Below are positions 8,988 through 19,669 of a stretch of DNA of 64,000 nt, piece after piece. Under the pieces are notes generated by a model. The model worked only from the letters and a program-made list of their open reading frames with translations. It was not told where the DNA came from and did not search any database. The position numbers and the translations under genes are program-made. Source of the DNA: Rhizobiaceae bacterium (GTDB taxonomy: Bacteria > Pseudomonadota > Alphaproteobacteria > Rhizobiales > Rhizobiaceae); the NCBI GenBank assembly GCA_023953775.1, contig JAMLJD010000021.1, positions 1 to 64,000 of the forward strand, given 5' to 3'. Position 1 is the first letter of the stretch. The number at the start of each line of letters is the position of its first letter.

Positions 8988-9605
8988 ATGATGAAGAAGC
9001 TGCTTGCGATTGTTCTTGTCTCGCTGCTGATCGCCGCGCCTGCGTCGGCGGCCTCGGTTTCACGCACCTACAGCTACTTCAGCGTTGGCGGCCGCACGTT
9101 CGAGGAACTTCAGTTTGAGCTGCAATCGCGTGGCCCCAAGGTAAAAAGCACCGGCTTGCGGCATGCGGGCGCGACGCGCATGGAGTTCAACACACGCATC
9201 AAGTACGGCGAGACGGCGAAGCGCTGCAAGGTCGTCAGCGCCAATGTCTCGGTCAAGGCGCAGGTCATCCTGCCGCGCTGGACGCAGCGTCGCCGCGCAG
9301 CCGCCGATGTCAGGCTTTTCTGGGACACGCTGGCCTCCGACATCAAGCGCCATGAGGAAAGCCATGTGGTGATCGCGCGGACGCATGCGCGCGAAATGGA
9401 GATGGCCATTTCGGGGATCCGCCCCCAAAGCGGTTGCGATGCGGTTGCCGCCGAGGTGAAACGCGTCACGCAGCGGATCATGGCCAAGCACGATCGCGCG
9501 CAGGACGAGTTCGACCGTGTCGAGGGGATCAACTTCGAGAACCGCATCCTGCGGCTGATGCGCTACCGCATCGAGCAGATCGACGCCGGCCGCATCCCCG
9601 GCTGA
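8988..9605 (+). CDS. Exported DUF922 protein with HExxH-type motif
   Basis: A 205-residue protein with a clean signal peptide (MMKKLLAIVLVSLLIAAPASA then ASVS) followed by a DUF922 region. The motif HEESHVVIA near residue 124 fits the HExxH zinc-metalloprotease pattern proposed for this family, so it is a predicted periplasmic or secreted zinc hydrolase; activity and substrate are not established. Two cysteines (RCKVV and GCDAV) may be disulfide-bonded. The second ATG, one codon later, is an equally possible start. It converges on the ferredoxin reductase gene. Confidence 0.82.
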   Translation: MMKKLLAIVLVSLLIAAPASAASVSRTYSYFSVGGRTFEELQFELQSRGPKVKSTGLRHAGATRMEFNTRIKYGETAKRCKVVSANVSVKAQVILPRWTQRRRAAADVRLFWDTLASDIKRHEESHVVIARTHAREMEMAISGIRPQSGCDAVAAEVKRVTQRIMAKHDRAQDEFDRVEGINFENRILRLMRYRIEQIDAGRIPG

Positions 9606-9614
9606 CAGCCAGGT

Positions 9615-11138
<1,524 letters not shown>

Positions 11139-11170
11139 TCAACCGCGCCGGTGGTCGCAGTGCGCCGGAT

Positions 11171-11488
11171 TCAGCGGCTTATCGCTGCGATGAAGTCGCG
11201 AACCTCGTCGATCTTGACCCGCAGCCGCTTGCGCAGGATCTCGCTGCCCGGACGCGCCTCCATCTCTGCCGCGCATTCGGCGAGCGAGAACGCCCCTATT
11301 CCGCGCGCGGATCCGACGAGACCGTGGGCGAGCATGCGCCGCTCCTCCGCGTCGCAGGCGGCGACGCGGTCGTAGATCGAACCGATCTGATGCAGGAAAA
11401 GGCCCAGCACTTCGGCCTCGAGCGCCCTGTCCCCGAGGGTCTGGCGCGCCAGGTGCGCCATGTCGATCGGTCGGTTCGATGCGGTCAT
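11171..11488 (-). CDS. Hpt (histidine phosphotransfer) domain protein
   Basis: A 105-residue all-helical protein with AHGLVGSARGIGAF around His55, matching the H-x-x-K/V-G-S-x-x-x-x-G pattern of Hpt domains in multistep phosphorelays. The usual Lys after the His (HxLKG) is Val, which is tolerated in some alphaproteobacterial Hpt proteins. It stands alone without a kinase or receiver domain nearby. The second methionine was chosen because GGCGGAGACC precedes it. It points away from the giant polar-growth gene, sharing a 317-bp intergenic region with it. Confidence 0.72.
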   Translation of the reverse strand: MTASNRPIDMAHLARQTLGDRALEAEVLGLFLHQIGSIYDRVAACDAEERRMLAHGLVGSARGIGAFSLAECAAEMEARPGSEILRKRLRVKIDEVRDFIAAISR

Positions 11489-11805
11489 CGAGCGGTCTCC
11501 GCCCGGCCGATCGAAGACCGGCGCCCGGTTGCCCTGCAAAGCCATGCCGGCGCTCCCCTTGCCCGGTTGGTCCCAGAACGGGAGTTTAGCCGGCAGGCGA
11601 TGGACAGGGGGTTAACGGCCGGCCGCGATCCGAAAAGACAAATCCTGCCATCGCGTTAACCCTATCTTTAAACTTTTACGCATGCCCGCTTATGCATGTT
11701 TCCTTTACCTCCTTGTGCCACTACGATACGCACAGAACATGGTAGCCCCACGACGGTACGAGGCTTTCATAAGATACCGCGTGGACTGTACAGGGTAATG
11801 GCGGC
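11489..11805. promoter_or_regulatory. Divergent intergenic region between the Hpt gene and the polar-growth gene
   Basis: No credible gene is present. The stretch is locally AT-richer than its surroundings and contains GTTAACGG (about 11611) and GTTAACCCTATCTTTAAAC (11655-11673). The latter resembles the CtrA box (TTAA-N7-TTAA) but with a spacing of eight, so it is only suggestive. A promoter for the rightward 4.9-kb gene must lie here. Confidence 0.4.
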
Positions 11806-14800
11806 ATGGCACGCAAGACAGCGAAGACCCACGATCTCGATGCGGATGTCGAGAAGGAACTCGAGGATGCGCTCGACTTTGAACTGAGCGCCGACGACGA
11901 GGTGGGATCGGTCGATCTCGACCTCGACATCGAATCCTCGATGGAAGAACTCGAAGCCCAGATCTCGCAGGCGGCGGACGAGCTCGCCCGGGAATCCGGA
12001 ACGCGCCCCGCCGCGGCCACCGCGGCGGCGGCACCTCGCGCCAAGCCCGAGAGCGCCCCTTCACCGGCGCCGAAGGCCAGGAAGCCGGAAGCGGCGGAGC
12101 TGCGTCCGGTCGAAGTCGCGCGTGGAACCACGGCCTCGTTCTTCACGCCGGCCAATGACGACCGCCAGAAGGCCATCTCCGGTGCCAAGCGCGCGATCAG
12201 GCGGCCCGCGGCGTCCTCCTACTGGCTGGTCGCGCTGTTGTCCGTGGTCTGGGCGAGCGGCGGACTGGTCCTCGGCCACCTGCTCTACAGCCCCGGCATC
12301 TGGCAGATCCGGTCGATCGACCAGCTCATGGCAATGCCGCAGGTATTCGGCATCCTCGTCGGCATCGTCGTGCCGATCATCATGTTCTGGGCATTTGCGA
12401 TCATGATCCGGCGCGCGCAGGAAATGCGTTTCGCAGCCGAGTCGATCGCCGAGGCCGCGTTCCGGCTCAGCGATCCGGAAGGCATGGGCACCGACCGGAT
12501 CATGAGCGTCGGACAGGCCGTGCGCCGCGAGGTCCAGGCGCTCGGCGAAGGCATCGAACGCACGCTCGCGCGTGCCGTCGAGCTCGAAACGCTGGTGCAG
12601 ACGGAAATCAACGAACTCGATCGCGCCTATACCGACAACGAGATCCGCATCCGCTCGCTCGTCGACGGGCTGGGCAGCGAGCGCGAGGCGATCATCTCGC
12701 ACGCGGACCGCGTCCGCGCGTCGATCACCGGCGCACACGAGCATCTCAAGGAAGAGCTCGGCTCGGCCAGCGACAGCATCCGCGACAGCATGCTCGCGGC
12801 ATCCACGGCGCTGGCGCGGACCATCACCAGCTCCGGCGACGCGCTCATCGACCGCGTGAACGAGGCCGGCAGCGGCTTTTACGAGTCCATCGACCAGCGC
12901 ATGGACATCATCTCGGAGCGCATCACCACCTCCGGCAAGGCGTTCGCGAGCGTGCTCGACACTCGCATCGCGACGCTGACCGATCGCGCCGACCACGTCA
13001 CGCAGCAGCTTGGCGACCTCTTCGACAGCCGAACGACCGGCATGATCTCCGTTCTGGGGGATGCGACCGACACGCTTACCAGCACGTTCGATTCGCGCAT
13101 CCAGGGCATCGAGAAGATCCTCACCGAGCGCGGCGACGTGCTGATCGCCGAGTTCCAGACCCGCGCTGAAGCGCTGAACGCCGGCGCGGAACGCCTCAAT
13201 TCGGCACTCGAACATCGTGTGCGCTCGATCAATGAGAGCCTTGTGGAGCGGACGCGCGAGATCGCCGACACCTTCATTCTCGGCAAGCGCAACATCACCT
13301 CGATCATCGAGGCCGGCAAGGAATCGATCACCGGCGAACTGTCCGACCTCGTGTCGTCGACGACGATCATGCTCGACAGCCGCGCATCCGATTTCGCGCG
13401 CAAGCTGGAGGAAAGCCGCGGCCAGATCAGCATCGCGCTGGAGGCGGACCTCGGCAAGCTCTACGACGAGCGCGCCAGCATAGACCGTGCCGTCACCGGC
13501 CACATCCAGGCGTTCGAGGAAGGCCGCGCGCGACTGACGAGCGCACTGGAAACGGATATCGAGAAGCTCCACGGCACCCGCAACGAGATCGAGAACCTGA
13601 TCGCGGTCCAGGCCGACAAATTCGCCCAGACGCGCAACGCGTTCGCGGAAGTCCTGCAATCGGACATGGAACGGCTCGGCGAAGAGCGCGCGCGGCTCGC
13701 GGACGCGGTCACCGCCGATGTTGGCAAGATTGCCGGCGCCTTCAAGCAGCAGCAGGGCGTCCTGGAAGAACGCACGGAAACCATGGCCAAGGCGCTCGAG
13801 GCAGGTGTCCAGAACGTCCGCACGGCGCTTGAGGGCAGCGCCACCGTGGTTGCCGGCGCATTGCGGGAGAAGGTGCTCGAAGTCACCGCACAGCTCACCG
13901 ATTCGGCTCAGAACGCGTTCAACGACGCCGATGCCAGGATCGCCGAGCGGGTAGACCAGACGTCCGGCGCGCTCGATCGTCGCATTCAGGCGTTCTCGTC
14001 TGCGTTCGCCAGCGGCGAAAAGCGTATTGCCGCCCAGATCGACCAGCTCGACGGAACGCTGTCGCAGCGGGTCGAGGACCTTGCTTCCGCCATCGACGAA
14101 GGCGACCGCAAGATGGCGAGCCGTGCCGAGGAAACCTCGCTGGCGCTTGCCGGTCGCGTGGAGGATCTCGTGCAGGCCTTTGCGGCAGCGGGTGACCGCA
14201 TCTCGCTGCACAGGGACGAATTCACCAAGGGCTTCGAATCAATCGACGAACGTATTGGTCAGCGCGTGGCGGCGACCGCGGAAACGCTGTCCGGCCATGC
14301 CGAGTCCGTCGTCCGGTCGTTTGCGGACGCGGAGACGCGGCTTGAAGCGCATGCCGCGAAGACGAGCTCGTCGCTTGCCGAGCGCGCCGAGTCGATCGCC
14401 AGGGCGTTCGACGATGTCGAAACCAAGCTGGAAGCCCGCGTCGCAAATACCTCTGTGACGCTCGCCGGCCGCGCCGACGAGATATCCAAGGTGTTCGAGG
14501 ATGCCGAGACGCGGATGGAAAACCGCATCGCGAGCACGTCGACTGCACTCGGCGAGCGCGTGGAGACGATCACGCGCGCCTTCGAGGACGCCGATGCACG
14601 CATCGCGGCGCGTACCGGGGAAACCGCCGACGCCCTTTCCTCCCGGGCCGCGGATGTCGCGCGCTCGTTCGAGGAAGTCGACCGCCAGCTCGCCGCAAGC
14701 AGCGAACAGGCGGCCAAGGACATGGCCACCCGCGTCGCCGGCATTGCCGACATGCTGGGATCGGCCGAACAGCGTCTCAACGAGAGCGCCCGCATCGTGG

Positions 14801-16668
14801 CCTCCACGGTCACCGGCGGCGCCAAGGAAGCCGAGCAGCGCCTCATCGCGAGCGCGGAATCGGCCGCGCAGCACGTCGGCCAGCAGCTTTCGCACACCCA
14901 GGCCGACCTCATCTCGACCGCGGACACGATCGCGCAGACCTTCGCGCAGATCAACGACCATATCGGCCGGCGGACGACCGAGACCGTCAGCGCTCTGGAA
15001 GCACGCACCCGCGATCTCAACGAAATGCTCGCAAGCCGGGCCTCCGAGATCACCCGGATCCTCGACGAGACGGCGCGGCCGCTGGTCGAGCGCTTCGCGG
15101 CGAACGGTTCGGAGCTCGAAAGAAGCATCGAGATGATCGCCGAGAACGCGTCCGAGAAGCTGCAGGCGGAGAGCTCGGCCTTCATCGACGCTCTCTCGCG
15201 CCGGACCCAGGAGACCCTGGGCGCTGTCGAGAATTCGCGGTCGACGCTGGCCGAGAACGTCAGCGAACTGCTTGGCAGGCTCGCCGCGTCCAACTCATCG
15301 CTCAGCGATCTCATCTCGACTGCCAACGAGAACCTGCGCGACCTCGACGTCAGGCTCGGGACGACGACACGCGAATTCGCCCAGAGCTCGCAGAAGGCGA
15401 TCGACAGCTTCGCCAATTCCGCCCACGTCATCGACGCCAATGTGGAGCGCCTCTCCGGGGCTGCGGACGGCACGCTGCGCGAGATCGCCACCATTGCGAG
15501 CAGGTTCGACGAGCACGGCAAGGTTCTCGCCAATGCCAGCGAACTGCTCGGCACCGCGCAGGCCGGCCTCGCCTCGACGCTGGACGACCGGCAGGCGGCG
15601 CTCGAGCAGCTTGCGAACGGCCTCGTCACTAAGTCGGAATCCGTCGAGCGCATTCTCGAGAACTTCGAGAACTTCATCGGCCGCGTGCTGGAAAGCGCGG
15701 AAGGCAAGACGCGCGAGTCGGCCGAAACCATTCGGTCGTCGATCGGCGAGGTCATCGAAGCGGCGACCCAGCGGTTCGCCGGCGCGACGGAGGAAATCCG
15801 CCGTACCGCCGCGGATATCCGCGCCGAACTGGAGGAAACCCGCGAGGAGATGAAGCGCGGCATCATGGAAATGCCGGAAGAGACCAAGGAATCGACGTCG
15901 GCGATGCGCCGCGCCGTGACCGAGCAGATCAACGCGCTGAAGGAACTTTCGGAGATCGTCGCTAAATCGGGCAAGTTCCACCAGCCCGCACCAGTCCGTC
16001 CCGCACCGGCTCCGCAAAGGGCGCCCGAGGCACCGCGTGCCGCGGCCGTTTCCATGGAGCAGCCGCGCCCGGCAGTCCGTCCTGAACCCACGGCCACCGT
16101 CGAGCGCCCGGTCCAGCAGCAGGCCGCACCCGCGGCCGCCACCATCGAGCGCCCTGCTCCGCGCCAGGAACCGCAGGCCGAGCAGCGCCCCGCCGAGACC
16201 AACCCCCAGGCTGGCGGCCAGGGCGGCTGGGTCCGCGATCTGCTGCGTGGCGCATCACGCGAGGACGATACCGCGCCGGCGCCCGCCGCCCCCCAGGCGA
16301 GGGTTACCGACCGGTCGGCGCTGCAGGTCGTCGAATCGCTCAACTCGCTGTCGGTGGACATCGCCCGCGCGATCGATCACGAAGCCTCGATCGAGCTGTG
16401 GAACCGCTACCGCCGCGGCGAGCGCAACGTGTTCACGCGCCGCCTCTACACGCTCAACGGGCAGCAGACCTTCGACGAGATCCGCCGCAAATATCAGAGC
16501 GACTCCGAATTCCGGAGCGCGGTGAACCAGTACTGCGAGGATTTCGAGAAGCTGCTCAAGGACGTGTCGCGCAACGACCGCGACAACATGATGACGCAGA
16601 CCTATCTCTCGTCCGACACCGGCAAGGTCTACACCATGCTGGCACATGCGAGCGGCCGGCTGCGCTGA
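11806..16668 (+). CDS. Giant membrane-anchored coiled-coil protein, Growth Pole Ring (GPR)/RgsE-like
   Basis: A 1620-residue protein with an acidic N-terminus (1-65), a Pro/Ala linker (66-100) and two membrane segments at about 139-161 and 180-201. A very long helical region (about 205-1300) follows, made of degenerate repeats such as ADARIAARTGETADALSSRA and AETRMENRIASTSTALGERV, like apolipoprotein A1/A4/E repeats. Then come further coiled coil, a Pro/Gln-rich linker (about 1380-1500) and a conserved C-terminal domain of about 120 residues. This is the plan of the GPR protein of Agrobacterium and RgsE of Sinorhizobium, inner-membrane organisers of unipolar growth. It is shorter than Agrobacterium GPR (about 2,100 residues as I recall), consistent with repeat-number variation. 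A strong terminator follows; it is a single-gene unit. Confidence 0.8.
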   Translation: MARKTAKTHDLDADVEKELEDALDFELSADDEVGSVDLDLDIESSMEELEAQISQAADELARESGTRPAAATAAAAPRAKPESAPSPAPKARKPEAAELRPVEVARGTTASFFTPANDDRQKAISGAKRAIRRPAASSYWLVALLSVVWASGGLVLGHLLYSPGIWQIRSIDQLMAMPQVFGILVGIVVPIIMFWAFAIMIRRAQEMRFAAESIAEAAFRLSDPEGMGTDRIMSVGQAVRREVQALGEGIERTLARAVELETLVQTEINELDRAYTDNEIRIRSLVDGLGSEREAIISHADRVRASITGAHEHLKEELGSASDSIRDSMLAASTALARTITSSGDALIDRVNEAGSGFYESIDQRMDIISERITTSGKAFASVLDTRIATLTDRADHVTQQLGDLFDSRTTGMISVLGDATDTLTSTFDSRIQGIEKILTERGDVLIAEFQTRAEALNAGAERLNSALEHRVRSINESLVERTREIADTFILGKRNITSIIEAGKESITGELSDLVSSTTIMLDSRASDFARKLEESRGQISIALEADLGKLYDERASIDRAVTGHIQAFEEGRARLTSALETDIEKLHGTRNEIENLIAVQADKFAQTRNAFAEVLQSDMERLGEERARLADAVTADVGKIAGAFKQQQGVLEERTETMAKALEAGVQNVRTALEGSATVVAGALREKVLEVTAQLTDSAQNAFNDADARIAERVDQTSGALDRRIQAFSSAFASGEKRIAAQIDQLDGTLSQRVEDLASAIDEGDRKMASRAEETSLALAGRVEDLVQAFAAAGDRISLHRDEFTKGFESIDERIGQRVAATAETLSGHAESVVRSFADAETRLEAHAAKTSSSLAERAESIARAFDDVETKLEARVANTSVTLAGRADEISKVFEDAETRMENRIASTSTALGERVETITRAFEDADARIAARTGETADALSSRAADVARSFEEVDRQLAASSEQAAKDMATRVAGIADMLGSAEQRLNESARIVASTVTGGAKEAEQRLIASAESAAQHVGQQLSHTQADLISTADTIAQTFAQINDHIGRRTTETVSALEARTRDLNEMLASRASEITRILDETARPLVERFAANGSELERSIEMIAENASEKLQAESSAFIDALSRRTQETLGAVENSRSTLAENVSELLGRLAASNSSLSDLISTANENLRDLDVRLGTTTREFAQSSQKAIDSFANSAHVIDANVERLSGAADGTLREIATIASRFDEHGKVLANASELLGTAQAGLASTLDDRQAALEQLANGLVTKSESVERILENFENFIGRVLESAEGKTRESAETIRSSIGEVIEAATQRFAGATEEIRRTAADIRAELEETREEMKRGIMEMPEETKESTSAMRRAVTEQINALKELSEIVAKSGKFHQPAPVRPAPAPQRAPEAPRAAAVSMEQPRPAVRPEPTATVERPVQQQAAPAAATIERPAPRQEPQAEQRPAETNPQAGGQGGWVRDLLRGASREDDTAPAPAAPQARVTDRSALQVVESLNSLSVDIARAIDHEASIELWNRYRRGERNVFTRRLYTLNGQQTFDEIRRKYQSDSEFRSAVNQYCEDFEKLLKDVSRNDRDNMMTQTYLSSDTGKVYTMLAHASGRLR

Positions 16669-16694
16669 CATCCATCCACGGTCAACAATGAGAA

Positions 16695-16720
16695 GCGGGG
16701 CGCATCGCGCCCCGCTTTTT
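16695..16720 (+). terminator. Rho-independent terminator after the polar-growth gene
   Basis: A perfect 9-bp stem GCGGGGCGC / GCGCCCCGC with a three-base loop is followed directly by five T residues, 27 bases after the stop codon. It ends the monocistronic GPR-like transcript. Confidence 0.92.
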
Positions 16721-16758
16721 CTTTGACGGAAGGCTGATCGAACGTATCGAGCCGGCTG

Positions 16759-17361
16759 CTACATCGCGCGGAGCGACCAGGTCACGATTTCACCGGCAAC
16801 CTGATCGAAGCCGGCATTCAGCGCCTCGATGAATGCGTCGTTGCCTTTGCCGGCGACCGGTATCGAAGCCGAGAAGCTCCGCGTCGCCCGGACGACGCCG
16901 TTGCGGTCGTTCAGGATGCGGACGTTGAGATCGATCTCGGCGCGCGCCGCGCCGTCGACCCGGATTTCGAACGAGCGGATTTCGGTGATGACCTGATAGT
17001 CGATCGCGAGCCCCTCGCCCGGCTTGCCGACACCGCCCAGCCGTCCGCTGAGCTGGAATCCCTCGACCAGGCTTGCCTGCACCACCTTCGGCAGGCGGTC
17101 GGCCCATTGCGCGCCGCTGAGATACTCGATCATCCCCGGACCAGGCTTGATCACGATGCTCTGGCTGTCCAGTGCCTTGATGGCAGAGGGCTCGGCAACG
17201 AGCACCTGGGTGCGCGACAGCCGCCTTCCCTTTGCCGGGGGCGGCGTGATCGTCAGCTGATAGGTGTCGAGAGCGCCGGGGCCGAGGCCGGGAACAGCAG
17301 CACAGCCCGCGAGCAGAACGCCCGCGATGGTCAAGCCGGCAATCGTACGTCCGAAACCCAA
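16759..17361 (-). CDS. ABC-type transport auxiliary lipoprotein of the Mla/MCE system
   Basis: A 200-residue lipoprotein with signal sequence and lipobox LLAGC (Cys20). The mature domain matches the PqiC/ABC-type auxiliary family (DUF330), with DTYQLTITPP at its start. It would sit in the periplasm and help an MCE protein carry lipids between inner and outer membrane. The start codon is TTG. It is the last gene of an operon read leftwards (mlaE-mlaF-mlaD-this gene), 85 bases after mlaD. No MlaC-type periplasmic carrier is encoded here, so this lipoprotein may serve in its place. Confidence 0.87.
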   Translation of the reverse strand: MGFGRTIAGLTIAGVLLAGCAAVPGLGPGALDTYQLTITPPPAKGRRLSRTQVLVAEPSAIKALDSQSIVIKPGPGMIEYLSGAQWADRLPKVVQASLVEGFQLSGRLGGVGKPGEGLAIDYQVITEIRSFEIRVDGAARAEIDLNVRILNDRNGVVRATRSFSASIPVAGKGNDAFIEALNAGFDQVAGEIVTWSLRAM

Positions 17362-17446
17362 CGCGTTACTCCCCGCCGTATTCCAGTCCGGCAGGTGAAA
17401 ACCTTACCGAGTGCCGCGAATGTCTTGCTGCGAGCCGGACAGAATG

Positions 17447-18820
17447 TCAACGCCGGGCCCTGCCGTCATATTCCCGCACCGAACCCGCTCCACCGGTAAT
17501 GATCCGCTGCGGATTCCGTTCCAGATCGGTGATCGCCTGCTCGATGCGCGAGATCGATCGACGGCTGTCCCGGATCAACGCTTCGAGGTCGCGCAGGCCC
17601 TGTCCGCTGAAGCGCGCGAGCCCGTCCGTGATCGTTCCCATGCGGGCATTGAGGGTGTCCGCCACCTGCCGGAACGACCGTATTGCCTCGCTGGCCTGGG
17701 CCATCACGCCCTGCGCGTCGTCGGAGCCCAGCAGCGTGTCGAGCTTGGCGAGCACGCCGTCGACGCGCGTCGACGCGGCGTTGAGCTTTTCGGAGATTTC
17801 CCTGGCGTTGGCGATGATCCGGTCAACGTCCTCGGCGTGCGGCGCGATCCGCGAGGTGACCTTGGCCACGTCCTCGGCCGCGGTGGCAATCGTACCACTC
17901 GCCTTGTCGAAGCTGTCGATCGCCGATGCGACCTTGGTGCCGTCGACGCTGGAGATGATCTCGTCGACCTTGGTCAAAGTGCCGCTGGCGTTCTTGGAGA
18001 ATTCATCGATCGAAGCCACCGCGCGGTCGACCTTGGTCATCACGCCGTCGAGCTTGCCGCCGGCCTGCTGCAGGTCCTTGGTGAAGGCCTCGACATTTGC
18101 CACGACGGATTCGATCTTCTCCTTGTCGAAAGCCTTGAACAGGTCGTCGGCCGATTTCAGCGTCGTCTCGAGCTGGTCGGAAACCCCGCCCATCGTGTCG
18201 GACAGCTTGGCAACGCTGTCGAGGAAGGCATCGACGCCCTTGGAATTACGGCCCAGCGCTTCGGAGAACTGCCGTATATTCTCCACCGTCTCCGACAGCG
18301 GACCGGTATTGTCACCGATGAAGCCTTCGAGCTTTGACACGACCGAGTCGGCGCGCGTCAGGATCGACTGCGCCGTCTGCAGCAGATTCGTCACGGCCGA
18401 GGGGCTGGCGACGATTTCGGCGATTCGTCCCTCCTCCTCGGCCTCGTCGAGCAGGTTCTTCTCCGACGGATTGCCGCCCTTGAGCTCGATATTCGCCTGG
18501 CCGGTGAGGCCCGCAAGCCCGACATCGGCCCGGGTCGAGGGGGTGATCGGCGTCAGCCGGTCCACAAGCGTATCGGCGATCGCCACCTCCGGATTGTTGA
18601 CGTCGATGAACACGCGCCGGACGTCACCGACCTTGACGCCGTTGAACAGCACGGCGCTGCCGCGCCCGAGGCCCGACGCGGAGCCCGGGATGCGCACGCG
18701 AAGCTGCACGACCTCGCCGCGGTCGCCGAACCCGGCCGTCCAGTAGACGAAGCCGAACGCCGCCAGGATGGCTGCAATCGTGAACAGGCCCACAATGGCG
18801 TAGTTGGCTCTGGTTTCCAT
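17447..18820 (-). CDS. mlaD: MlaD-family MCE protein (lipid transport substrate-binding subunit)
   Basis: A 457-residue MCE protein: one N-terminal membrane helix (NYAIVGLFTIAAILAAFGFV), one MCE domain (about residues 38-120, including GLGRGSAVLFNGVKVGDV), then a long helical region of heptad-like repeats ending in a basic tail. It is more than twice the length of E. coli MlaD (183 residues), the extra part being the coiled-coil extension typical of alphaproteobacterial and plastid forms, which could span the periplasm as a hexameric tube. It binds phospholipid in the periplasm together with the MlaE/MlaF transporter encoded upstream. Confidence 0.92.
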   Translation of the reverse strand: METRANYAIVGLFTIAAILAAFGFVYWTAGFGDRGEVVQLRVRIPGSASGLGRGSAVLFNGVKVGDVRRVFIDVNNPEVAIADTLVDRLTPITPSTRADVGLAGLTGQANIELKGGNPSEKNLLDEAEEEGRIAEIVASPSAVTNLLQTAQSILTRADSVVSKLEGFIGDNTGPLSETVENIRQFSEALGRNSKGVDAFLDSVAKLSDTMGGVSDQLETTLKSADDLFKAFDKEKIESVVANVEAFTKDLQQAGGKLDGVMTKVDRAVASIDEFSKNASGTLTKVDEIISSVDGTKVASAIDSFDKASGTIATAAEDVAKVTSRIAPHAEDVDRIIANAREISEKLNAASTRVDGVLAKLDTLLGSDDAQGVMAQASEAIRSFRQVADTLNARMGTITDGLARFSGQGLRDLEALIRDSRRSISRIEQAITDLERNPQRIITGGAGSVREYDGRARR

Positions 18821-18837
18821 CCTGCGGTCCGAAGTCC

Positions 18838-19653
18838 TCAGCTATGCGGCGCGGCCGCAATAAGGCGCGCACGTTTGCCGCGAAAATATGACTTCACCCA
18901 TGGTTCTTCGCTGGTCATCATCTTCTCGACCGGCCCTTCGATCAGGACCTTCTTGTTTCCGAGCACCGCTATGCGGTCGCATACCGAGAACAGGCTGTCG
19001 AGATCGTGGGTGACCATGTATACGGTCAGGCCCATGGTGTCGCGCAACTTTCCGACGAGTTCGTCGAATTCGGCCGCGCCGATCGGATCGAGTCCCGAGG
19101 TCGGCTCGTCAAGGAAGACGATGTCGGGATCCAGCGCCAGGGCGCGCGCCAGCGCAGCGCGCTTGATCATGCCGCCCGATAGCTCGAATGGCAGCTTGGA
19201 CGCCGCGTCCTGCGGCAGGCCGACCAGTTCGAGCTTCAGATAGGCCAGTTCGTCCATCAGTTTTGGCGACAGGTCGAGATATTCGCGCATCGGGACCTGG
19301 ATGTTCTCCAGCACCGAGAGCGCCGAGAACAAGGCACCGTGCTGGAACAGGACACCGAGCCGCATGTCGACCGTCATGCGCTCGGCATCGCTCGCCTCGT
19401 CGAGGTCGACGCCGAACACCCGGATCGTCCCGGACTGCTTCCTGATCAGGCCCAGAATGGTGCGCATCAGCACGGACTTGCCCGCCCCCGACGCGCCGAC
19501 GAAGCCGAGGATCTCGCCGCGGTAGACGTCGAGCGACAGCCCTTCCAGCACCATCTTGGATCCGAAACCGACATCGACGTCGCGCACCGAAAGCACCACC
19601 TCGGGAGCGGCGGGCTGATGACCGTTCAGGGTCGGGTCCGGGTTCTGTGTCAT
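18838..19653 (-). CDS. mlaF: MlaF-type ABC transporter ATPase
   Basis: A 271-residue ABC ATPase. Walker A is GASGAGKS, the ABC signature is ELSGGMIKRAALARAL and Walker B is DIVFLDEPTSGLDP, with the H-loop in VTHDLDSL. The signature form LSGGM is that of the MlaF family, which energises phospholipid movement by MlaE. The inner ATG (MTQNPD...) was chosen because it leaves a 16-base gap after mlaE instead of a long overlap. mlaD follows after 17 bases. Confidence 0.94.
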   Translation of the reverse strand: MTQNPDPTLNGHQPAAPEVVLSVRDVDVGFGSKMVLEGLSLDVYRGEILGFVGASGAGKSVLMRTILGLIRKQSGTIRVFGVDLDEASDAERMTVDMRLGVLFQHGALFSALSVLENIQVPMREYLDLSPKLMDELAYLKLELVGLPQDAASKLPFELSGGMIKRAALARALALDPDIVFLDEPTSGLDPIGAAEFDELVGKLRDTMGLTVYMVTHDLDSLFSVCDRIAVLGNKKVLIEGPVEKMMTSEEPWVKSYFRGKRARLIAAAPHS

Positions 19654-19669
19654 TGCCGCTGCCCCGCCC

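Noticed and set aside
12061..14211. 716-residue open frame on the minus strand inside the GPR-like gene
   Set aside because: Arg/Ala/Asp-rich translation is the antisense shadow of repeated GC-rich coiled-coil codons; no domain, and the plus-strand gene has clear architecture.
14259..16361. 700-residue open frame on the minus strand inside the GPR-like gene
   Set aside because: Ser/Arg/Ala-rich shadow of the same gene with no ribosome-binding site or family similarity.
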